Assembly: GCF_001937665.1 (NCBI RefSeq)
Contig: NZ_MSKL01000008.1
Span: 98,123-162,122, forward strand
Reading direction: 5' to 3'
Length of the DNA: 64,000 nt
From: Actinomyces oris
GTDB taxonomy: Bacteria > Actinomycetota > Actinomycetes > Actinomycetales > Actinomycetaceae
The notes below the pieces were generated by a model that saw only the letters and a list, made by a program, of their open reading frames with translations, was not told the DNA's origin and made no database searches. Made by a program: the position numbers and the translations under genes. Shown here in pieces: positions 55,697 through 63,427 of the stretch (positions are counted from its first letter, which is position 1; each line of letters opens with the position of its first letter).

Positions 55697-58600
55697 TCAG
55701 CACCAGTCCCGGCTGCCGGTGCCGGGGACACCGGGGAGGACCTGGAGGTGCTCGGCCATGAGCGCGACGACTCCGTCTCCCTTCTCCACGGTGCCGCGCA
55801 CGATGAGGGCCACGGCACGTCTGCCGACGCTGCGGTAGCGGCGCCACATGCCGGCTCTGCAGGCGACGTTGAGCAGGCCGGTCTCGTCCTCCAGGTTGAG
55901 GAAGATCATGCCGGAAGCCGTGTGGGGGCGCTGCCGGTGGGTGACGACGCCGGCGACCCGCACCCGGCTCCCATGCTCCTGACCTGAGAGATCGGCTGCG
56001 CTCAGCACGCCGTCGGCGGCCAGTGCGGGGCGCAGCAGCCTCAGGGGCGAGCCGTGCGTGGACACTCCGGTCAGGCTCAGGTCGGCGGCCTGGCGCTCAC
56101 GGTCGGTCATGGTCGGCAGGGTCGGGGCCTGGGCGCCGACAGCGGTCCCCGGAAGCGTGGGCTGACACCACGCGCCTTGTCCTCGACGGGAGGAGTCGCG
56201 ACGGCGGCCGTGCTCGTCGGAGAGGACCCCGGCAGCCCACAGGGCCTGGCGGCGCTCCGTCCCCAAGCCGTCCAGGGCTCCTGAGGCGGCCAGCGCCTCA
56301 AGGCGGGAGCGGCTCAGGCTCACGCGTCGAGCAAGATCGGCCAGGTCCCGGTAGGGGCCGTGGGCACGGCGCTCGGCAACGATGGCGTGCGCAGCCCGCT
56401 CCCCCAGGCCCTTGATCGGGGCCAGGCCCAGACGCACCGCGAGGTCATCGTGGACATCGAGGGCGGATGGGGCGGCGGGATGAGGGCTCAGCGGTTCCCA
56501 CTGGCCTGATCGATCTGCATCCCGGTGGTTCTCCCGCTGCTCGACGGTGGCCTGTGCCAGTGAGCGGTTGATGTCTGCGGGCAGGACGCGCACACCGTGG
56601 CGGCGGGCGTCGGCGACAAGGGACTGCGGGGACCAGAAGCCCATGGGTTGAGCGGCCAGGACCCCGGCATAGAAGTCCTCGGGCTTGCGCACCTTGAGCC
56701 ATGCCGAGGCATAGACCAGGTAGGCGAAGGAGAAGGCGTGGGACTCGGGGAAGCCGAACTCGGCGAACGACCGCAGCTTGCTGTAGATCTGCTCCGCGGT
56801 GGGCGTGTCGATGCCCTGGGACCTCATTCCGGCTATGAGCTTGTCGCGGAGGGCATCCATGCGCTCGATGGATCGTTTGGCCCCCATGGCCTGACGCAGG
56901 GTGTCGGCCTCGGCGGGGCTGAACCCCGCGGCGTCGACGGCGATCTGCATGAGCTGTTCCTGGAAGAGGGGCACTCCCAGGGTCTTGGTCAGGGCGGGTT
57001 TGAGGGAGTCGTGCAGGTAGGTGATCTCCTCACGCTTCAGCCGGCGGCGGATGTAGGGGTTGACGGCGTCGCCCTGGATGGGGCCGGGGCGGATGAGGGC
57101 GACCTCGACGACGATGTCGTAGAAGGTCTGGGGGCGAAGTCGGGGCAGGGTGGCCATCTGGGCACGCGACTCGACTTGGAAGACCCCGACCGTGTCCGCG
57201 GCCGTGAGCAGTCTGTAGACGGCCGGATCCTCCTCGGGGAGAGTGTGCAGCCCCCAGGGGCGGCCGGACTGGGAGGTTCGCGCCTCTCCTTCCGTCACGG
57301 CGTCGGGAACGGTCTGTCCTCGCTCTGCCAGTGTGGTGAAGGCCAGACGCAGGGCAGTGAGCGCTCCCAGGCCCAGAAGGTCGAACTTGACCAGCCCGGC
57401 CTCGGCGCAGTCGTCCTTGTCCCACTGGAGAACCGAGCGATTGTCCATGGCGGCCCAGCGCACCGGGCAGACCTCGGTGACAGAGCGGCCGCACAGGACC
57501 ATGCCTCCGGGATGGACCCCCAGGTGGCGGGGCAGCCGCAGCAGCTTCTCCGCGATATCGAGGACCGGCTCGGGAACCTCGTCGCTCTGCCCAGTCAGCC
57601 CTCCGGGGCGCACCGAGGTCCATCGCTCCATCTGCTTGGCCCAGGTGTCCTGCACGCCGGCGGGGTGGCCGAGGGCTCGGGCGGCGTCACGGACTGCGGA
57701 TCGGGGCCGGTAGGAGATGACGTTGGCGACCTGGGCGGCACGCTCTCTGCCGTATCGGGAGTAGACATGTTGAATGACTTCCTCGCGGCGGCAGGCCTCG
57801 ATATCGAGGTCGATGTCCGGGTAGCCGGCTCGCCTCGGGGACAGGAAGCGTTCGAAGAGCATCTGGTGCCTGACGGCGTCGACGGCTGTGATTCCCAGGG
57901 CGTAGCAGACTGCGGAGTTGGCCGCCGACCCTCTCCCCTGGCACAGGATTCCCGACTGCCTGCAGAACTCGACGATGGCGTGCACGATGAGGAAGTAGCC
58001 GGGGAATCCGAGGGACTCGATGACCTCGAGCTCGTGGTTGAGCACCTCCCAGGCCCGGGGGTGCTCCTGCGGGGTGCCGTAGTGGCGGGTGGCGCCTTGG
58101 CGGGTGAGCTCGCGCAACCAGCTGGCTGGAGTATGTCCCTCTGGGACATCGGCATCGGGCAGGCCCGGAGCGATGAGCGACAGGTCGAAGGCGAGGTCCT
58201 CGGCGAGCTCGGCGGCCAGATCGACGGCGTCGGGACTGCGGCGGTGGAGCAGAGCCATGTCCTGGGCTCCTCGTAGCCAGCGGCCGATGGCGGGTAGATG
58301 CCCGCGGGAGCCTTCCAGGTCGGTGACCAGGCGGGTTGAGGTGAGGACGTCGGCGAGACGGGCGTCGGTGGGACGGGCGCAGCGCACCGCTCCGGTGGCT
58401 ACGAGGGGCAGCCGGTGGTCGTGAGCCAGGCGGGTCAGGGCCTCGGTGAGGGCGGCGTCGGTGGGGCCTCCATCCAGGGTGAGCTCAACGGCCAGGCCGA
58501 TAGCGGCGTCCCCTTCCACCTGTGGGCGACCGGTCGTGGATCCGGCGCCTAAGAGGTTGCCTCGGTCAGGAGCGGCGAAGAGATCGGCGAGGTGACCCAG

Positions 58601-59101
58601 GCAGGCGTCTGCCGCCTTCAGGTCCCAGGTGCCGGGGCGGCGAGGGTCGCCCAGCGCCCGACGCAGAGGACCGTTGGCGGTGCCGGTGAGGATGAGGCAG
58701 GTTCCCGCGGCTCCCTCGGTCCGGCCGGTGGGGTCAGTGCGGAGAGCCGAGGCGAGCGTGGGCAGGTCGTGGGCCGGTTCTCGGCGTTCCCCTGTGTCCA
58801 GGTTGTGCCGAGAAATGGCGGATACCAGGCGACGGTAACCGGTGGGGTTGCGAGCCAAGGCGGGCAGGTGGGAGCCGTCGGACAGGGTGAGCTCGGTGCC
58901 GTGAATGGTGGGCAGTCCGTGGGTACGACCCGCCTGGGCATGCTTGACGATGCCGGGCACGCCGTCGTGATCGGTCAGGGCGAGGGCCTCCAGACCGAGC
59001 TCGACAGCGGCCGAGGCCAGGTCATCGGGCTCGTTGGCCCCGTCGAGGAATGAGTAGGCGGAGTGGGCGTGGAGCTCGGCATAGCGGTGTCGACTGGTCA
59101 T
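55697..59101 (-). CDS. dnaE2: error-prone DNA polymerase III alpha subunit (DnaE2/ImuC)
   Basis: Translesion polymerase of about 1134 residues. The PHP domain begins YAELHAHSAYSFLDGANEP. Catalytic acids are present in YPDIDLDIEACRREEVIQHVY and LVKFDLLGLGAL. GRGSAANSAVCYALGIT and an OB fold near the C-terminus (RVRVAGVVTHRQRPHTASGMIFLNLEDETG) complete it. The start is set at ATG 59101, which overlaps the upstream DUF222-HNH stop as ATGA; an in-frame ATG lies at 59116. DnaE2 normally works with ImuA' and ImuB; neither is adjacent. Confidence 0.94.
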   Translation of the reverse strand: MTSRHRYAELHAHSAYSFLDGANEPDDLASAAVELGLEALALTDHDGVPGIVKHAQAGRTHGLPTIHGTELTLSDGSHLPALARNPTGYRRLVSAISRHNLDTGERREPAHDLPTLASALRTDPTGRTEGAAGTCLILTGTANGPLRRALGDPRRPGTWDLKAADACLGHLADLFAAPDRGNLLGAGSTTGRPQVEGDAAIGLAVELTLDGGPTDAALTEALTRLAHDHRLPLVATGAVRCARPTDARLADVLTSTRLVTDLEGSRGHLPAIGRWLRGAQDMALLHRRSPDAVDLAAELAEDLAFDLSLIAPGLPDADVPEGHTPASWLRELTRQGATRHYGTPQEHPRAWEVLNHELEVIESLGFPGYFLIVHAIVEFCRQSGILCQGRGSAANSAVCYALGITAVDAVRHQMLFERFLSPRRAGYPDIDLDIEACRREEVIQHVYSRYGRERAAQVANVISYRPRSAVRDAARALGHPAGVQDTWAKQMERWTSVRPGGLTGQSDEVPEPVLDIAEKLLRLPRHLGVHPGGMVLCGRSVTEVCPVRWAAMDNRSVLQWDKDDCAEAGLVKFDLLGLGALTALRLAFTTLAERGQTVPDAVTEGEARTSQSGRPWGLHTLPEEDPAVYRLLTAADTVGVFQVESRAQMATLPRLRPQTFYDIVVEVALIRPGPIQGDAVNPYIRRRLKREEITYLHDSLKPALTKTLGVPLFQEQLMQIAVDAAGFSPAEADTLRQAMGAKRSIERMDALRDKLIAGMRSQGIDTPTAEQIYSKLRSFAEFGFPESHAFSFAYLVYASAWLKVRKPEDFYAGVLAAQPMGFWSPQSLVADARRHGVRVLPADINRSLAQATVEQRENHRDADRSGQWEPLSPHPAAPSALDVHDDLAVRLGLAPIKGLGERAAHAIVAERRAHGPYRDLADLARRVSLSRSRLEALAASGALDGLGTERRQALWAAGVLSDEHGRRRDSSRRGQGAWCQPTLPGTAVGAQAPTLPTMTDRERQAADLSLTGVSTHGSPLRLLRPALAADGVLSAADLSGQEHGSRVRVAGVVTHRQRPHTASGMIFLNLEDETGLLNVACRAGMWRRYRSVGRRAVALIVRGTVEKGDGVVALMAEHLQVLPGVPGTGSRDWC

Positions 59102-61486
59102 GTCTGTCCGTGGCATCTGGAGTGTGAGAAGGGTGGGGCCGCGTCGATGAGGGGTGCGAGTCCGAGGGTGTGGGTGGCTTTGGGGTAGGGGGTGGTCTCG
59201 TAGGCTCCGGCTTTCTGGCCGGGTTGGGGGCCGCGGGTCTCGAGGCGGGGGCTGCGGCTGCTGTTGGTGTTGGTGTTGGTGTCGAGAGCGGTGGGGGCGT
59301 GGACCTGGTCGTCGAGTGTTCTGTCAAGAGCCCGGTTGAAGCGGTTGAGGATGTCGGGGCTGATCTGCTTGCTCAGATCCCCCGGTACGACGGTGCCGGG
59401 GACGTAGCGCTGGTGGGGCCCGACCCTCTTGGGGTGGCGGGTGATGGTGCCGTCTGGGTGGCGCTGGTAGACGGTCCTGTCGGGGGTGTGCCAGGACAGT
59501 GTCCCGTTGGCCTGGTCACGGGTAAGGGTCCAGCCAGGGGTGTGCTTGAGGCGGTGGTGGGCCTCGCACAGGGTGGCGAGGTTGTCCAGGCTGGTGGTTC
59601 CGCCCTGGCTCCAGGCGGTGAGGTGGTCGATGTCGCACCGGCAGGCGGGGGTCTGGCAGGTGGGGAAGACGCAGGCCCGGTCGCGGGGCGCGTACCAGGT
59701 CGGCCAGGCCGGCCGGAGGACGGTAGCGGGTGCGGCCCACGTTCATGACGGTGCCGCTGACCGGGTCGGTGATCAGGCGCCTCCAGGTCCCGCCGGCGGC
59801 CAGGGCCCAGGCAGTCATGGCCGGCACCGCCGCGCTGCGCGCCCCGACCCACACCTCAGCGACCCCGCCCGCAGCAGACAACGAGGCAGCGGGATGGGAG
59901 ACGGGAGCAGTCGAGCACGGGGAGGCGGGAGTGGCCGGGCCGGGTCCGGGCAGACTCCTCCCACTAGTGGTGGGCAGAGTTCTCCTTACAGGTTCAGAGT
60001 CGTCAATACACTTACTGCCCTCGGGGTCACCGCTGCTGGCGGGGTCTCCCGGTGGTGCCAGGCTGTTCAGGGGGACGGTGACCTGGACGTCGATGTGGAT
60101 GTTCTTGGGGAGGGGGAGGTGTCCGGTGCCTGAGGGTGTCCACCACGGGCTGGCGGACCCCACCAAGGAGCTCAAGCTGCTCAGGAGGCCTTCCAGGGGC
60201 ACTCCGTCAGGCAGCAGACGACCCAGGGAGGCAGAACGCCTGGGAGGAGCTAAGGAGGCAGGCACTGGACCCAGCTCACTCAAACCGTCAAGACCACCAC
60301 CAAAGCCACCGGCGCTGCCCAGACCGTCACTACCGCCAGTGCCGGCACTGGTGCCGTCGTCGAAGGCATGCGTGGTCGCCTGGTAGGCGGTCTGCTGGCT
60401 GGTGCGTAGTGTGGACAGGGCCATCGAGGTCAGGGCGTCGGCGCGCAGCTGGGCCGGGGTGCGCTGCTCGCCGCAGGCCCGCGCGCTGGCGGCGATCGCG
60501 TCCGGGGTCGCGTCCAGCAGCAGCGCATCCATGGTCGGCAGCAGCAGGCGGACCTGGGAGACGCCTTCACCGGCGGGCCTGGGACGCGACACGCACCGAC
60601 GCTCCTGGTTGGCCCGGACGCGCTCCCTGTAGCCGGTGGGGTCTGTCTCCATCAGGGCCCGCTCAATGTCGCGTCCTACCTGGGACACGCTGCGCCTAGG
60701 AGCCTGAGGCAGGACCCGCTTCTGAACGGCCAGCGCCATCGGGGCCGGCACGTCTCCCAGGCAGCGAGTCACCAAGGACGCCTTGGCTGCATCCAGCACC
60801 CCGCACCGCTCCATGGCCTCAACCGGACTGAAACCCATGCTCATCAGGGCGCTGCCGTGATCCACGATCTGCCCGGCCCGACTCCGAGACAGACCCAGGC
60901 GAGCCGACAGCAGGCAGGTGGCGTTGAACCTGCGCTCCTCAAACCCCACCACCGACGAGACCCGACCGTCCGGCCCCCACTGACCCGGATGAGCAGACAG
61001 CTCACCACAGGCGGTCAGGCACGCCGCCGCCAGGGACTCACCCCACGACGCCCACGCCACCAGACGGTGACAGGCCGCAGCCAGCTCCCCCAGATCCCGC
61101 GCCCCCAGGCCCATGATCCCCGAGGCGCCGGCCTCCTCCACGGACACGACCCTGTGTCCCTCAGCGGCAGCCACCAAGGCCGCATCGTCCCCGCTGTCGC
61201 CAGCGAACAAGCCCTCGCTATCAACACTGCCGGCACCGTCAGCATCAGAGCCCTCACCACCACCGCCGCTGTCGTCGTCGTGGTGATCCTGGACGGTGAC
61301 CAGCAGGCGGGCCAGCAGCCCCTCCACCACACCGGCCAGCGCTCCACCAGCGACCAAGGACCCCAGCAGACCCGCCACGTCCTCAGCGCAGCCCACAGCC
61401 CCCGCCGACGCGCCCCCGGCAGGCACACCCAGCACCCCGGCCGCACCACCGACCGGGACATGAGGAAGCACACCATCTTCGAACAT
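59098..61486 (-). pseudogene. DUF222-HNH (13E12-type) protein, frameshifted before the HNH motif
   Basis: Start ATG 61486 (MFEDGVLPHVPVGG). Residues about 70-420 form the DUF222 domain (RFNATCLLSARLGLSRSRAGQIVDHGSAL). After RYRPPAGLADLVRA, near codon 600, a run of four G on the plus strand (59685-59688) shifts the frame, and the open frame runs to a false end at 59516. Dropping one base restores CVFPTCQTPACRCDIDHL...CEAHHRLKH, a complete HNH motif with zinc cysteines. It also gives a 155-residue tail whose TGA overlaps the dnaE2 ATG. The corrected protein is 795 residues. Start is leaderless and lies in a LexA-like site. Confidence 0.85.
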
Positions 61487-61498
61487 ATGTACAGTATA
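61479..61498 (-). promoter_or_regulatory. LexA-like site and -10 box at the start of the DUF222-HNH/dnaE2 operon
   Basis: TCGAAC-ATAT-GTACAG (61479-61494) has one perfect half of the actinobacterial SOS box; the other half matches at three of six positions. The -10 TATACT (61498..61493) ends 6 nt before the ATG at 61486, so the box covers the transcription and translation start. Confidence 0.55.
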
Positions 61499-61662
61499 GC
61501 CTGAGCCCCCCCCCACCACCTGCACACCGAAACGGGCTCCAGAATCGCTGGAACAGCAACGAAAACCTGGGGCTTCGACCTTCCTGGCCCCAGGCACACG
61601 GAGACGGAGTGGGACCGGCCCTTGCCTCACGTCCCGAACTCGCCCACCTGAACCGGCCAACC

Positions 61663-61788
61663 GGTTTGGGTAAGCCGGTCCGGGAAGTCCGGTCCGGGTG
61701 GGCTAGTTCAGGAATGCAGGTTCGAGGCGTTCGGTTCGGGTGATCCGGTTTGGGGCGCTCGGTTTGGGCTGGTGGGTTCAGGCTGGGC
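61663..61788. repeat. nine tandem 14-bp repeats, consensus GGTTCGGG plus six variable bases
   Basis: Units start at 61663, 61677, 61691, 61705, 61719, 61733, 61747, 61761 and 61775, each exactly 14 bp. The first eight bases read GGTTTGGG, GGTCCGGG, GGTCCGGG, AGTTCAGG, GGTTCGAG, GGTTCGGG, GGTTTGGG, GGTTTGGG and GGTTCAGG; the last six vary. The period is not a multiple of three and the array is intergenic, 176 bp upstream of the DUF222-HNH start. It is flanked on both sides by TGAACC, the inverse of the unit head. Confidence 0.85.
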
Positions 61789-61803
61789 TGAACCCACCAG
61801 CCC
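61766..61803. terminator. 16-bp perfect hairpin after the satD/membrane-protein operon
   Basis: GGGCTGGTGGGTTCAG (61766-61781) pairs with 61788-61803 around a 6-nt loop. It lies 30 bp past the stop of the 61834-62640 gene and uses the last two repeat units as one arm. No T-tract. Confidence 0.55.
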
Positions 61804-61833
61804 GACCCCACCTCCTCCCCGACGTGACGCGAC

Positions 61834-62640
61834 TCAGGCGAGGTGAATGGTCACAGCGCCCAGGACCGCCAGAATCCAGGAGACGAAGGAGCCGATGAGG
61901 AACTCCTCGGCCTTCTGCCCCGCCTTGTCCTCGCTGATCTCGGGGAATCGGATCACACCCTTGGCGGCAACAATTGCGGCGATGGCAGCAGGCGCCTCGA
62001 CGGAGGCGAGCAGGAGAATGAGGATTCGCTCAAGCGGACCGATCCAGCGCCCGCCACGCATTGAGCCCCCCAACCCATCCTGCCTCCCGCTCTCCTGCGA
62101 AGGCTCGCAACCAGCCGCAACAGCCTCCCCGCCCTCCCGCGAGGAGTGGCGAGCAGCAGCAAGGATGTCGGCGACGACTCGATTGGCCGGAGCAGTCAGG
62201 AGGACGATGATTCCGACGGCGACGCTCATCTTGGCGGCCCGAGATCCAACCGGCTGAGACACGACGACGCAGAGCCCCACAGCGAGGAGCAGCAGGCCCG
62301 CGTGGACAAGGCGGACATGCGGTTCCAGCCGATTCGCGCGGTCCTCGGAGGCGCCCCGCCCCACCTGCTCCTGCCGACGGGACCTCAACAAGTTCTCCCA
62401 CCGGGCCTGTGAAACCAGGCCGCAGCACATCCATGCGGTGACCACCAGGATGATGACGACAATGCCTCCTGCCCCAAGATGAAGAATGGACCACCCGACC
62501 AGGACGCCAAGAGCAGCGACCGCAGACACCCCCACCAGCAGTCTCACCCCGGCGGGCATCCGGGACGACCTCCCACCCGCCCAGGCGGAGCTGTCAACCA
62601 CGGAGGCGGCGGCAAGCAGCAGAACGAGCAGGGCCGTCAT
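61834..62640 (-). CDS. membrane protein partnered with SatD
   Basis: 268 residues with about six helices: four in the first 150 residues (VGVSAVAALGVLVGWSILHLGAGGIVVIILVV, LLLLAVGLCVVVS, SVAVGIIVLLTAP), then a Ser/Gly-rich loop, and a final pair. The C-terminal stretch KGVIRFPEISEDKAGQKAEEFLIG is the most conserved-looking part and is typical of membrane proteins encoded beside SatD-like genes. ATG 62640 overlaps the stop of satD (ATGA). Function unknown. Confidence 0.75.
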   Translation of the reverse strand: MTALLVLLLAAASVVDSSAWAGGRSSRMPAGVRLLVGVSAVAALGVLVGWSILHLGAGGIVVIILVVTAWMCCGLVSQARWENLLRSRRQEQVGRGASEDRANRLEPHVRLVHAGLLLLAVGLCVVVSQPVGSRAAKMSVAVGIIVLLTAPANRVVADILAAARHSSREGGEAVAAGCEPSQESGRQDGLGGSMRGGRWIGPLERILILLLASVEAPAAIAAIVAAKGVIRFPEISEDKAGQKAEEFLIGSFVSWILAVLGAVTIHLA

Positions 62641-63311
62641 TCTCCCCCACCCCTCCCACTCAACCCATCGAGGAGCTTTTGAACCTCCAGCAAGGAGGAA
62701 CCAGCACTACGAGCGAATTCAGACACGGCCTGCTGACTCACCTTCTCCTGACGGGCCACCTCAACCTGGGTCATCCCCATGAGAAGTCCGGCCATCATGC
62801 GGCGCTGACGTGGCTGAAAGCGGAATACCGCCTGGTCACGCAGGATCAGGACGGAGTTAACGAGCCCCTCTCGCTCGCTCTGCCCCCCTCCTGAGCCGCT
62901 GACCACATCCGGATGAATGCGCAGCCAGGTACGCACGAATGCCCTCCCCTCATCCTGGAGGCGATGCGCGCTCTCAATCGCCTCACGTGCAGCCCACCAC
63001 GCCGAGCCGTCCTGAATCAGACGCCCCGCCACACCCTCAACCTCGGAGATCGTTCCGACACCGATACCGAAGCGAAGGCCCAACCCTTCGGGCAGGAGGA
63101 GGTGTGTGCGCAGGGTGAGAGCAAGCGCGTCGGCGAGAGTCGTCGAGACTGCTTGCAGCTCATCACCGACCGTGGCATACGGGCGCTGCGTCAACGCCAG
63201 ACCTTCAGCGGCCCGGTCCAGAGTCTCGTGAATGACGCGTTGAGCGCGCCTGCGATCAGGGAGGTCGCGCGAGCGGATGATGTCTGCGATGAGTGCGTAG
63301 GAGACATTCAC
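62637..63311 (-). CDS. SatD family protein with C-terminal helix-turn-helix
   Basis: About 224 residues. The N-terminal SatD pattern is YALIADIIRSRDLPDRRRAQRVI, followed by ATVGDELQAVS and LRFGIGVGTISEV. The last about 60 residues look like a sigma-70 region 4/LuxR-type HTH (RRMMAGLLMGMTQVEVARQEKVSQQAVSEFARSAG). GTG 63311 (VNVSYALIADI) is chosen because TATCGT ends 6 nt upstream (leaderless); the longer open frame to 63581 reads through the promoter. Coupled to the following membrane-protein gene. SatD biochemistry is unknown. Confidence 0.8.
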   Translation of the reverse strand: MNVSYALIADIIRSRDLPDRRRAQRVIHETLDRAAEGLALTQRPYATVGDELQAVSTTLADALALTLRTHLLLPEGLGLRFGIGVGTISEVEGVAGRLIQDGSAWWAAREAIESAHRLQDEGRAFVRTWLRIHPDVVSGSGGGQSEREGLVNSVLILRDQAVFRFQPRQRRMMAGLLMGMTQVEVARQEKVSQQAVSEFARSAGSSLLEVQKLLDGLSGRGGGE

Positions 63312-63317
63312 AGTTTC

Positions 63318-63348
63318 ACGATAACGCTTGTAACTCCTTAAGTACAAG
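63318..63348 (-). promoter_or_regulatory. satD promoter overlapped by a 22-bp inverted repeat
   Basis: TTGTAC (63347..63342), 18-nt spacer, TATCGT (63323..63318). The inverted repeat CTTGTA-N10-TACAAG (63327-63348) covers the -35 and most of the spacer, a repressor-site position. Confidence 0.55.
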
Positions 63349-63386
63349 GAATATCTCGGAGTGAGGGGCCCGCCCCCTCGGTGAGC

Positions 63387-63408
63387 CTTGTACTCCCGCC
63401 AGCACAAG
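63387..63408. promoter_or_regulatory. second copy of the satD-promoter 22-bp repeat
   Basis: CTTGT-N12-ACAAG with the same 22-bp length as 63327-63348; the two copies share CTTGTA at one end, CTCC inside and ACAAG at the other end. They are exactly 60 bp apart. This copy lies 20 bp past the tdk stop. Confidence 0.45.
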
Positions 63409-63427
63409 CACAGTCCCGGAGCCCGGC

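Noticed and set aside
56597-58276. 559-codon plus-strand frame inside dnaE2
   Set aside because: Antisense shadow of conserved polymerase sequence; no start signal or domain.
59262-59284. GTTGGT repeat as a regulatory array
   Set aside because: It lies in the corrected reading frame of the DUF222-HNH tail (Asn-Thr repeats).
61663-61788. CRISPR array
   Set aside because: The 14-bp period with an 8-bp conserved part is far too short for CRISPR repeats and spacers, and no cas gene is nearby; the RecB/Cas4-like nuclease at 37412 is a housekeeping type beside trmI.
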